From positions 1 through 32,356 of the forward strand of contig CANPZV010000013.1 of the NCBI GenBank assembly GCA_947589285.1: DNA of 32,356 bases. The letters run 5' to 3'. The first letter of the stretch is position 1. Each line of letters starts with the position of its first letter. Made by a program: the position numbers and the translations under genes. Source of the stretch: an uncultured Clostridia bacterium. Lineage in GTDB: Bacteria; Bacillota; Clostridia; Christensenellales; Borkfalkiaceae. The notes under the pieces are model-generated. The model saw only the letters and a list, made by a program, of their open reading frames with translations. It was not told the DNA's origin and searched no databases. Shown here piece by piece: positions 17,935-26,061 of the stretch.

Positions 17935-18928
17935 GTTCAAACCGTGGAAGAAACTCCCCATTTGGCTTGCGGTCTCCGCAGTGATCATCATCGCGGGCGT
18001 CATTCTGATGGCCGTTCTCGGCTTCAACACCGCCGCGGAGCGTCCCAAGAACACCCAATTCGAAGTCAAATATAACGTCGTCGTTGACATCGACGAGAAG
18101 AAGCAGGACAAGCTCGAGGGCTTCTGCGAGGACGTGTTCAAGAGCAACGGTCTCTCCGTCTCCGACATGAGGAAGGCGACGAGCGTCGCGATCTCCAACG
18201 AGTCCGCGCAGCCCTACACGGCTTCCTTTGTATTCTACTTCACCTCGGAGGTCTCCGCCGAAACACAGGCGAAGGTCGAGGCAGACCTTCAGACCAAGAT
18301 CAAGGCGGACGCCGATCTTTCGGGCGAGTACACCGTCTACACCGTGTGGCACAGCGAATCGGTCATCTCTACGGCCAACTACGTCTGGCGCGGGGCGGTC
18401 GCCGTCGGCATCGTCGTCGCGCTCGTCTATGTCGCGATCCGCTTCGGCGTCGGCAGCGCGCTCACGGGCCTCACGCTCGCCGTGCATGACGCGCTGTTCA
18501 CGCTCGCCCTGCTTGCGATCACGCGCATTCCCGTCTACGCCGCCGCTCCCGTTTGGTTCGCGGCGACCGCGGCTCTGCTTTCTCTCGTGCTTTGGCTCTT
18601 CCACTGCATGAAGCTCCGCTCCGTCAAGAAGGAATCGCAGGTCCCCGTCGATGCGGAGACGGCTGTGGAGACCGCCTATGCGGGCGTGTGGAAGAAGATC
18701 GCCGTCTGCGCGGGCATCGTCGCCGCCGTCATCCTCCTCACGGGTGCGCTTGCGACCCCCGGCGTCAGGGCGGCTGTACTGCCTCTGCTTGTCGCCGTCG
18801 TCGGCCCCGTGTATTCGTCGCTGCTCTTCGGCCCCGCGCTCCATGTACACGTCAAGGGCGCGTTCGATAAGCTCTCGCGCAGGGGCAGACCCAAGTATGT
18901 CGGCAAGGAAAAACAGGCCGACAAGTAA
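17927..18928 (+). CDS. secF: SecF-like protein-export membrane subunit, divergent
   Basis: This 333-residue partner of SecD has an N-terminal transmembrane helix (PIWLAVSAVIIIAGVILMAVLGF), an extracytoplasmic domain, and C-terminal helices containing NYVWRGAVAVGIVVALVYVAIRFG and LTGLTLAVHDALFTLALLAITRIPV, which keep the VHD motif of SecF. The usual GYSxNDTIVxFDRxREN stretch is replaced by SLVLWLFHCMKLRSVKKES, so the proton-relay end looks degraded. The start at 17927 (AGGGAGG nine bases upstream) overlaps the secD stop in ATGAATAA, implying coupled translation. A hairpin terminator follows the stop codon. Confidence 0.8.
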   Translation: MNKFKPWKKLPIWLAVSAVIIIAGVILMAVLGFNTAAERPKNTQFEVKYNVVVDIDEKKQDKLEGFCEDVFKSNGLSVSDMRKATSVAISNESAQPYTASFVFYFTSEVSAETQAKVEADLQTKIKADADLSGEYTVYTVWHSESVISTANYVWRGAVAVGIVVALVYVAIRFGVGSALTGLTLAVHDALFTLALLAITRIPVYAAAPVWFAATAALLSLVLWLFHCMKLRSVKKESQVPVDAETAVETAYAGVWKKIAVCAGIVAAVILLTGALATPGVRAAVLPLLVAVVGPVYSSLLFGPALHVHVKGAFDKLSRRGRPKYVGKEKQADK

Positions 18929-18945
18929 TCGGAACATCATTTTGG

Positions 18946-18970
18946 CGGCGGGAGCGATTCCCGCCGTTTT
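18946..18970 (+). terminator. Rho-independent terminator after secF
   Basis: CGGCGGGA (18946-18953) pairs with TCCCGCCG (18959-18966) over GCGAT, followed by TTTT. It lies 57 bp before recJ, for which no separate promoter was found, so some read-through is likely. Confidence 0.7.
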
Positions 18971-19027
18971 GATAATTTCGGGAAGCGCGGCCAAGATCGC
19001 CCGCGCCCCGGCGTCACGGAGAACGGC

Positions 19028-21325
19028 ATGAAAAAACTTGTCCGGGAATATGAATTTTCTCCCGAACAACTGAATACCGTAAGAACGCTTGCAGGGAAGC
19101 TGTCTCTCACCGAGACGACGGCAGGGCTTCTCTTTGCCCGCGGCATGGACACGGAGGAGAAGATGCGCGCCTTTCTCACCCCGGGGAAGGAGCATTTCCT
19201 CTCGCCCTTCCTCATGCAGGGCATGCGGGAGGCCGTGGACCTCATCACGCAGGCGCGGGAGGAGGGGTGGAACGTCGCCGTGTACGGCGACTACGACGCC
19301 GACGGGATCGGCGCGTGCGCCATTCTCTCCCGTGCGCTGAGGGCATTCGGCATAGAGCCTTACCTCTACGTCCCCGAGCGGCTGGAGGGGTACGGCCTCA
19401 ACCGCGGCGCGATCGACGCCATCTTCGACGAATTCCTGCCCGACCTCTTCATCACGGTGGACTGCGGCATCTCCAACCGAGAGGAGGTCGAGTACATCAA
19501 GGAGCAGGGGGCGTATGTGATCGTCACCGACCACCACGAACTTCCCGAAGTCCTTCCCGACTGCATCATCGTCAACCCCAAACTGCACGATGATTACCCT
19601 TACGACAATCTGTGCGGCGCGGGCGTGGCGTTCAAGCTCGCCTGTGCCCTCCTCGGCGAAAGGGCGTACGCCTATTTGGACTTCGCCGCGCTCTCCACCG
19701 TGGCGGACAGCGTGCCGCTCCTCGGCGAGAACCGCGACATCGTGGCGGAGGGCCTGCGGCTCATCGAAAAAAGTCCCCGCCCCGCCTTCACGGAACTCTT
19801 GCAGAAGAGCGAAAAGGTCACGGCGCAGACGCTCTCCTTCACCCTCGCGCCCCGCATCAATGCGGCGGGGAGGATGGGGGACGCCAAGGCCGCGCTCAGG
19901 CTGTTTACGACGCAGACCGAGGAGGAGATCCCCCCGCTTGCCGAAAAGCTCCAACTCTACAATGCCGAGCGGCAACGCTGTTGCGACGGCCTGTATGCGC
20001 AGGCCTCGGCGATGGCACGGGAGGAGGGGGCCTTCGGCAACGTCATCATGCTCGCCGCGGAGGGCTGGAACGCGGGCTTTGTCGGCATTGTCGCCGCCCG
20101 CGTCGCGGAGGAATTTTCCCGCCCCGCGCTCCTGTTTGTGAAGCGCGGCGGCATGCTCAAGGGGAGCGTGCGGAGCATCGAGGCCGTCAACATCTTCGAG
20201 GCCTTAAAGGCCTGTTCGGAGTACATCGAGGAATTCGGCGGGCATGCGCAGGCGGCGGGCGTCAACGTCAGAGAGGAAAATTTCGAAAAATTAAAGGCCG
20301 CCCTCAACGAATACATCGGCTCCCATTACAGGCGGGAGGATTTCGAACCCACCCTCGCCGTCTGCGGCGCGGGGGAGGACCCCGAACGGCTCGCGCGCGA
20401 GCTGGAACGGCTGGAACCCTTCGGCGTCGGCAACAGGCGGCCGCTCTTTGCCGCGGAGGCGGGCAGGGTGGACGCCTATCCCGTCAAGGCGGGTTCGGCC
20501 CACGTCTCCTTCCCGCTGGACGGGCTTTCGTTCATGGATTTCGGCGGCGTGAAGGACCTCAAAGTCCTGCGGAGCGACGTCAAAAAGACGATCGTCTATG
20601 AATACAATCTCTCCGAGTTCCGCGGCAGGGAGTATCTGAAGGGCTTTGTCCGCGCCGTGATCTGCGACGGCATGAGCGGAAGGCAGGCGGAGCTTGACGC
20701 CTTCGAGACCCAGCTCCGCACGCTCGGCCTTCCCCCCGCGGGGGAAAGGCTCACCACTGCCGAGACGGACGCGCTTCTCTTCGATCGCCTCCAAAGCTGC
20801 CCCTACGGGCTTGCGGCGGTGTGCTTTTCGAGGGAGACGCTTGCCCTCTTTCCCGCCCTCAAGGGGCTTCCGATCGACGTTTTCCGTCTCTCCTCCCCCA
20901 ACGTCGGCAACACCGTCCTCTATGCGCCCGAGGAGGGGTGCGACCTCTCCTCCTACCGTGAGGTCGTCTATTTGGACCTCCCCGCGGGGGATCCCTGCGT
21001 CACGGGGGACGCCAAGGTGTATTACAACGGCGACGTCTGCGGGTATGAGGCACTCAAAGCCTGCGAAGTGGAGCGGGAGACCCTCCTTAAGATCTATGCC
21101 GCCGTCAGGACGGCGGGGCTGAGGGGGGAGACCCTTGCGGAGGCGGCGGCCTTCGGGAAGGGACTTGGATTCGGGGAGGAGGAACTCCTCTTCGCCCTCA
21201 CCGTGTTCGAACAGCTCGGGCTTGTCGCGCTCGGCAACGGCATGCTCCGCACCGTGCGGGGCGAAAGGAAGGATCTCTTTGATTCGTCCATCTATGCGGC
21301 GGCCGTCCGCATGAAGGAGGATTGA
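19028..21325 (+). CDS. recJ: Single-stranded-DNA-specific 5'-3' exonuclease RecJ
   Basis: RecJ degrades single-stranded DNA in recombination and repair. At 765 residues this is the long Firmicutes form. The DHH phosphoesterase motifs are present: VYGDYDADGIGA, ITVDCGIS, IVTDHHELP, and the DFAALSTVADSVPL segment. The DHHA1 domain has FGGHAQAAGV. An OB-fold follows, then a roughly 200-residue C-terminal extension that is common in Gram-positive RecJ. GGAG lies six bases before the ATG. It ends one base before the rel start codon, and its 3' end supplies rel's AAGGAGG, so the two are translationally linked. Confidence 0.96.
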   Translation: MKKLVREYEFSPEQLNTVRTLAGKLSLTETTAGLLFARGMDTEEKMRAFLTPGKEHFLSPFLMQGMREAVDLITQAREEGWNVAVYGDYDADGIGACAILSRALRAFGIEPYLYVPERLEGYGLNRGAIDAIFDEFLPDLFITVDCGISNREEVEYIKEQGAYVIVTDHHELPEVLPDCIIVNPKLHDDYPYDNLCGAGVAFKLACALLGERAYAYLDFAALSTVADSVPLLGENRDIVAEGLRLIEKSPRPAFTELLQKSEKVTAQTLSFTLAPRINAAGRMGDAKAALRLFTTQTEEEIPPLAEKLQLYNAERQRCCDGLYAQASAMAREEGAFGNVIMLAAEGWNAGFVGIVAARVAEEFSRPALLFVKRGGMLKGSVRSIEAVNIFEALKACSEYIEEFGGHAQAAGVNVREENFEKLKAALNEYIGSHYRREDFEPTLAVCGAGEDPERLARELERLEPFGVGNRRPLFAAEAGRVDAYPVKAGSAHVSFPLDGLSFMDFGGVKDLKVLRSDVKKTIVYEYNLSEFRGREYLKGFVRAVICDGMSGRQAELDAFETQLRTLGLPPAGERLTTAETDALLFDRLQSCPYGLAAVCFSRETLALFPALKGLPIDVFRLSSPNVGNTVLYAPEEGCDLSSYREVVYLDLPAGDPCVTGDAKVYYNGDVCGYEALKACEVERETLLKIYAAVRTAGLRGETLAEAAAFGKGLGFGEEELLFALTVFEQLGLVALGNGMLRTVRGERKDLFDSSIYAAAVRMKED

Positions 21326-21326
21326 G

Positions 21327-23456
21327 ATGGAACCCATCCTCATGAAAATTTACGAATATTACGCGGGAGGGGACAGGGATATGCTCCTCCGCGCCTATGA
21401 TTTTGCTGCAAAGGCGCACAAGGACCAAAAAAGGGCCTCGGGCGAACCGTACTTCATCCACCCCTGCGCCGTTGCGGAGATCCTTACCGATTTAGGGCTT
21501 GACGCGCCCACGGTGGCGGCCGCGCTCCTGCACGACGTCATCGAGGACACTCCCGCGACGGAGGAGGACATCCGTCGGGAATTCGGGGAGGAGGTCCTGT
21601 CTCTCGTCTCGGGCGTCACCAAGCTCGACAAGATCGTCTTTAAGTCGCAGGAAGAGGAGGAGGCGGAGAACTTCCGCAAGATCTTCATCGCGATGGCGAA
21701 GGACATCCGCGTCATCATCATCAAGCTCGCCGACCGCCTCCACAACATGCGCTCCCTCAACTTCCTCTCCAAGGAACGCCAGCAGAAGATGGCGCAGGAG
21801 ACGCTTGACATCTACGCGCCCATCGCGGGGCGTCTCGGCATCAGCCAGATCAAGTGCGAACTTGAGGACCTGTGTCTCAAATATCTCGACCCCGAGGCCT
21901 TTGAATTCCTCGTCGAGAACATCCACCAGAAGTTGGAGGAGAGGCACCGCTTTGTCGATTTCGTCGTCGAGGAGATCAACGCCCTCCTCAAAGAATCGGA
22001 CATCACGGGCGAAGTGTTCGGGCGGCCCAAGCACTTCTACTCCATTTATAAAAAGATGAAGACCAAGGACAGGACGCTCGACCAGATCTACGACCTCACG
22101 GCTGTGCGCGTCATCGTCGGCACCGTGGACGAGTGCTACGAAGTCCTCGGCAAGATCCACAAGAAGTGGAAGCCCGTCCCCGGGCGCATCAAGGACTACA
22201 TCGCGACCCCCAAGCCCAACCTCTACCAATCCCTCCACACGACGGTCGTCACCAACTTCGGCCAGCCCTTCGAGATCCAGATCCGCACGGAGGAGATGCA
22301 CCGCACGGCCGAATACGGTATCGCCGCCCATTGGAAATACAAGGAACAGCGCGACACGGAGACGACGCTCGACCAGAGGATCTCGTGGATCAGGGAAATG
22401 ATGGACCTGCAAGGGGGATTCAGGGACTCCAAGGAGTTCATGAACAGCGTCAAGGAGGAACTCTATTCGGACGAACTCCTCGTCTTTACCCCGCAGAGCA
22501 AGGTCATCTCCCTCCCCGAGAACGCCACCCCCGTGGATTTCGCATACGCCATCCACTCCGAAGTGGGCAACCGCTGTACGGGCGCGAAGGTCAACGGCAA
22601 GATCGTGCCGCTCGACTCCAAGCTCGAACTCGGCGACGTCGTTGAGATCATCACTTCGCCCTCGAGCAAAGGCCCCTCGCGCGATTGGCTCAAATTCGTC
22701 AAATCGCCCTCGGCAAGGGCGAAGATCAAGGCGTTCTTCCGCAAGGCCATGCGGGAGGACAACATCAAACTCGGCAAGACGATGCTCGAGGACGCCGCCA
22801 AGCGGAAGGGCTACCAGCTCTCCGAGATCTTGACGCCCGAGAGCTTCAAAAAGGTCTCCGAGAAGTACTCCTTCGACACGCAGGACGAGATGTTCTCGGC
22901 GATCGGCTTCGGCGCGGTCTCCGTCAACCAGGTTTTTTTCAAGCTCGTTGACTATTTCAGGAAGGAGGTCCCCACCCCCGTCCTTCAACCCTTCAAGGAG
23001 AGGAGCGCGAAGGGGACGGTCACGATCAAGGGCATGAGCGGCCTCCTCGTCTCCTTTGCGGGCTGCTGTTCGCCCGTCCCGGGGGACGACATCGTGGGCT
23101 ATGTGACGCGCGGAAGGGGCATCGTCATTCACAGAAGGGACTGTCCCAACCTCAAAAATGCCGAATCCGACAGGCTCCAGCCCGCCGAGTGGACGGGGAA
23201 ACAGGAGCAGGACGCCCGCTTCAAGGCGGGGCTTATCGTCACGGCGGAGGAGCAGGGCGCAGCCCTCGCGGCGATCTCCACCGTCCTCTCGGACATGCAC
23301 CTCTCCATCTCCTCCATCAACGGCCGCTACGACAAGAGCGGCGCGGCGATCGTGGAGGTCACCGTCACCCTCTTGAGCAAGCAGGACATTGAAGTCCTCA
23401 TCAACCGCCTCTCCGCAAAGGAAAAGATCATCGGCGTGCGGCGGACGACCAACTGA
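21327..23456 (+). CDS. Bifunctional (p)ppGpp synthetase/hydrolase Rel
   Basis: Rel makes (p)ppGpp on starved ribosomes and hydrolyses it otherwise. The 709-residue protein is complete. The HD hydrolase has His45 in YFIHPCAVAE, His69-Asp70 in LLHDVIEDT, and KLADRLHNMRSL. The synthetase has GRPKHFYSIYKKM, IYDLTAVRVIV and IKDYIATPKPNLYQSLHTTV. These are followed by the TGS domain (VFTPQSKVISLPENATPVDFAYAIH), a conserved FAGCCSPVPGDDIVGY/HRRDC region and a C-terminal ACT domain. Intact hydrolase and synthetase motifs indicate both activities. AAGGAGG lies six bases upstream inside recJ. MBL hydrolase and hemZ follow in the same direction. Confidence 0.97.
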   Translation: MEPILMKIYEYYAGGDRDMLLRAYDFAAKAHKDQKRASGEPYFIHPCAVAEILTDLGLDAPTVAAALLHDVIEDTPATEEDIRREFGEEVLSLVSGVTKLDKIVFKSQEEEEAENFRKIFIAMAKDIRVIIIKLADRLHNMRSLNFLSKERQQKMAQETLDIYAPIAGRLGISQIKCELEDLCLKYLDPEAFEFLVENIHQKLEERHRFVDFVVEEINALLKESDITGEVFGRPKHFYSIYKKMKTKDRTLDQIYDLTAVRVIVGTVDECYEVLGKIHKKWKPVPGRIKDYIATPKPNLYQSLHTTVVTNFGQPFEIQIRTEEMHRTAEYGIAAHWKYKEQRDTETTLDQRISWIREMMDLQGGFRDSKEFMNSVKEELYSDELLVFTPQSKVISLPENATPVDFAYAIHSEVGNRCTGAKVNGKIVPLDSKLELGDVVEIITSPSSKGPSRDWLKFVKSPSARAKIKAFFRKAMREDNIKLGKTMLEDAAKRKGYQLSEILTPESFKKVSEKYSFDTQDEMFSAIGFGAVSVNQVFFKLVDYFRKEVPTPVLQPFKERSAKGTVTIKGMSGLLVSFAGCCSPVPGDDIVGYVTRGRGIVIHRRDCPNLKNAESDRLQPAEWTGKQEQDARFKAGLIVTAEEQGAALAAISTVLSDMHLSISSINGRYDKSGAAIVEVTVTLLSKQDIEVLINRLSAKEKIIGVRRTTN

Positions 23457-23489
23457 AACTTCACACGTTTTGGGTTTTTGGGGGAGAGT

Positions 23490-24116
23490 ATGCAGATCTA
23501 CCCGATCTATCCCGTCGGATTTGCGGCGAATACCTATCTTGTGACGGCGGACGGCGTGAACGCGCTCGCCGTGGACCCCGCACAGCCGCGCGTCTTAGAG
23601 GAAGCGGCAAGGCGGGGTCTTTGCGTCCGCTTCGTCCTCCTGACCCACGGGCACTTCGACCACATCGGCGGCGTCGCCGCCCTCCAAAGTGCGGGCGCGC
23701 GCGTCGGCATTCTGCGGGGGGAGGAGGGCCTTGCCCTGCACCACAACCTCGCCGCGGAGTTCGGCGGAGACGTCCCGCCCTTTGTTATCGACTTCACGCT
23801 CACCGACGGGGAGGAGAGAACGCTTTGCGGCCTGACCGTCCGCGCCATTGCCACCGCGGGGCACACGGGGCACAGCGCGAGCTATCTCATCGCTCCCGCC
23901 GCGGAGAGCGGGGAGGGCGGACCCGTCCTCTTCACGGGGGACACCCTCTTTCGCGGCAGCGTGGGGCGGTGCGACCTGCCCACGGGGAGCGAAGAGGAAC
24001 TTCAAAAGAGCCTCAAAAAGCTCTTCGCCCTCGGCGATCTTCCCGTCCTTGCGGGGCACGGGGAGGAGACGACGCTCTCCTACGAAAAAACGCACAACAG
24101 GTATGTATTATGGTGA
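23490..24116 (+). CDS. MBL-fold metallo-hydrolase, glyoxalase II-like
   Basis: This 208-residue metallo-beta-lactamase-fold protein has the metal-binding motif THGHFDHIGG, a later His in TAGHTGHSASY, the Asp of FTGDTLFRGSVGRCDLPTG and the final His in LAGHGEETTLSYE. The GRCDLPTGS segment is usual in the hydroxyacylglutathione hydrolase-like subgroup found next to rel and hemZ in Clostridia. The actual thioester substrate is unknown. The ATG at 23490 follows GGGGGAGA. A TTG four codons earlier is an alternative. The last seven bases overlap the hemZ start. Confidence 0.9.
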   Translation: MQIYPIYPVGFAANTYLVTADGVNALAVDPAQPRVLEEAARRGLCVRFVLLTHGHFDHIGGVAALQSAGARVGILRGEEGLALHHNLAAEFGGDVPPFVIDFTLTDGEERTLCGLTVRAIATAGHTGHSASYLIAPAAESGEGGPVLFTGDTLFRGSVGRCDLPTGSEEELQKSLKKLFALGDLPVLAGHGEETTLSYEKTHNRYVLW

Positions 24117-25516
24117 AATGCACGCTCTCTTGGCTGGGACCCGAACTCATGGACGTCGTCCGCCTGTTTGACGGCGCGGAGGAGCTTGACCTCGCCGTGG
24201 AGGCCTCCCAAAGCGGCCCGCGGTTTGAAAACAGAGTGTATATCGGCGGCGCGGAGCATCTCTTTTGCGACAGCGGGGAGTATTCTTCCCCATTGGAACA
24301 AAAGAGCCTCGTCAAACGCTACGCAAAGCTCTCCCTCTACAAGGTCCTCTCCGAATATTTCCAAAAAGATCTGCCGTGGGGGTCCCTCACGGGCATCCGT
24401 CCCACCCGCCTCGCCTATCAACAGCTCGAAAAGACGGGGGAATTCAGATCGCTCTTCCGCGACCTGCGCGTCTCAAAGGAGAATACCGACCTCGTCGGGC
24501 GGGTCCTTGCGGCGCAGAGGGGGATCTATGAAAAAAAGGAGGGGAACGTCGATCTCTTCGTCTCCCTCCCGTTCTGCCCCACGAAGTGCGTGTACTGTTC
24601 CTTCATCACCGCGCCGATCGGACAGACGCGGCAATATATGCCCGCATATCTCTCCGCCCTCGGACGGGAGCTGAGGGCGGCAGGTCCCCTCATCGGGAAC
24701 CTCCGCTCCGTCTATGTCGGCGGGGGGACGCCCTTCGCGCTCGAGGCGGGGGAGCTTCGGGAGGTCCTCAAAATGATCGCCCCCCTGCGCAAAAACGGCT
24801 GTGAATTCACCGTCGAGGCGGGGCGGCCCGACACCTTCACCGAGGAAAAATTGCAGATCTGCCGCGATCTCGGCGTCACCCGCATCTGCATCAACGCGCA
24901 GAGCTTTTCGGACAGGACGCTCGAGGCCATCGGCAGAAAGCACACCGCCGCAGACGTGCTTGCGGCATTTGAAATGGCCGCGCCCTACGGCTTTGAGGTC
25001 AACTGCGACCTCATCGCGGGCCTCACGGGGGAGAGCTTGGAGGAATTCCGCAACAGCATCGACACGGCCATCTCCCTCTCTCCCGAGAACATCACCGTTC
25101 ACACCCTGTGCCTGAAAAAGGGCGCGAAATTGAAGGAGGAACGGCTCGTCAGGGAGAAGGGGACGCAGAAGAGTGCGGTCGAGGCCCTGCCCGACGACGT
25201 TATCTCCGACATGATCGCCTACTCGCGCGAGGAGCTGACGCAGGCGGGGTATGCGCCCTATTACCTCTACCGCCAGAAGTACATGGCGGGGGCGCACGAG
25301 AACGTCGGCTGGACGAGGGCGGGGGCGTGCGTCTACAACGTGGACGTGATGGAGGAGATCAGCGACAACCTCGCCGTCGGCGCGAACGCCGTCACGAAAA
25401 AGCTGTATCTGCGCGAGGGCCGCATCGAACGCTGCGGCAGTCCCAAGGACATTCCGACCTACCTCGAGAAAGTGGACAAGATCATTGAAGAAAAAGAAAA
25501 ACTGTGGGAGAAATAA
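24110..25516 (+). CDS. hemZ: Radical SAM coproporphyrinogen III oxidase-like HemZ
   Basis: HemZ is the oxygen-independent coproporphyrinogen oxidase-like enzyme of Firmicutes. The 468-residue protein has an N-terminal HemZ-specific region (about 1-140, with WGSLTGIRPTRLAYQQLE), then the radical SAM motif Cys156, Cys160, Cys163 (FCPTKCVYCSF), YVGGGTPFAL, the INAQSFSDRTLEAIGRKHTAADV stretch, DLIAGLTGES and YYLYRQKYMAGAHENVGW. The start at 24110 overlaps the MBL gene (ATGGTGA) with only a weak purine tract upstream. No hisS or aspS follows, although these often do in Clostridia. The TAA stop is the first codon of the repeat block beginning at 25514. True haem synthesis or only a related reaction cannot be told here. 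Confidence 0.93.
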   Translation: MVKCTLSWLGPELMDVVRLFDGAEELDLAVEASQSGPRFENRVYIGGAEHLFCDSGEYSSPLEQKSLVKRYAKLSLYKVLSEYFQKDLPWGSLTGIRPTRLAYQQLEKTGEFRSLFRDLRVSKENTDLVGRVLAAQRGIYEKKEGNVDLFVSLPFCPTKCVYCSFITAPIGQTRQYMPAYLSALGRELRAAGPLIGNLRSVYVGGGTPFALEAGELREVLKMIAPLRKNGCEFTVEAGRPDTFTEEKLQICRDLGVTRICINAQSFSDRTLEAIGRKHTAADVLAAFEMAAPYGFEVNCDLIAGLTGESLEEFRNSIDTAISLSPENITVHTLCLKKGAKLKEERLVREKGTQKSAVEALPDDVISDMIAYSREELTQAGYAPYYLYRQKYMAGAHENVGWTRAGACVYNVDVMEEISDNLAVGANAVTKKLYLREGRIERCGSPKDIPTYLEKVDKIIEEKEKLWEK

Positions 25517-25524
25517 TGAAAAAT

Positions 25525-25559
25525 TGAGCGCGGCGGGACGGTGCGTCCCGCCGCGCTCA
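25525..25559. terminator. 15 bp perfect hairpin after hemZ
   Basis: TGAGCGCGGCGGGAC pairs with GTCCCGCCGCGCTCA over GGTGC. There is only a weak T-run, but a stem this stable between convergent genes may serve as a bidirectional terminator. It lies just inside the left end of the repeat block. Confidence 0.55.
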
Positions 25560-25816
25560 TTCTGACCTCGAGCGTAGCCGAAGGGGAAAGATCCCCTTGA
25601 ACGAAGTCCGCAGGTCAAACGCGCTCATTCTGAACGCAGTGAAGAATCCCCTCAAACGAAGTCCGCGGACGGCGGCGTCATGCTGAGAAGGAAAGCCATA
25701 CGAAGTTAAAAAGGCTGATCCGAAGCATCTCGCCGCTACTATGCAAACGCCCCGCGAGATTCTTCGGGCCAAGGATTCGGACTTCGTTCTGCCCCCGTTT
25801 CTCAGAATGACGCGGG

Positions 25817-26041
25817 GCAGCTGCTCCGTAGGTCTATGAGATGCTTCGCTAACGCTCAGCATGAGCGCGCGGGGCGGCTCCGTAGGTCTATGAGATGCTT
25901 CGCTAAGGCTCAGCATGAGCGCGCGGGGCAGCTGCTCCGTAGGTCTATGAGGTGCTTCGCTAACGCTCAGCATGAGCGCGCGGGGCAGCTGCTCCGTAGG
26001 TCTATGAGATGCTTCGCTAACGCTCAGCATGAGCGCGCGGG
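25817..26041. repeat. Four tandem 54-57 bp units
   Basis: Copies at 25817-25873, 25874-25927 (three bases shorter), 25928-25984 and 25985-26041 share GCTCCGTAGGTCTATGAG, TGCTTCGCTAA and CAGCATGAGCGCGCGGGG. They are nearly identical with isolated substitutions. Units are contiguous with no unique spacers. Because most units are a multiple of three, they give repetitive reading frames on both strands that should not be taken as proteins. Confidence 0.9.
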
Positions 26042-26061
26042 GCAGCATGAGCAGGCCTCGC

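Noticed and set aside
17867-19975. A 702-residue minus-strand open frame across secF and the start of recJ
   Set aside because: It is antisense to well-supported genes and has composition typical of a shadow frame.
25817-26041. Possible CRISPR array
   Set aside because: The whole unit repeats without unique spacers, and no cas gene is nearby.
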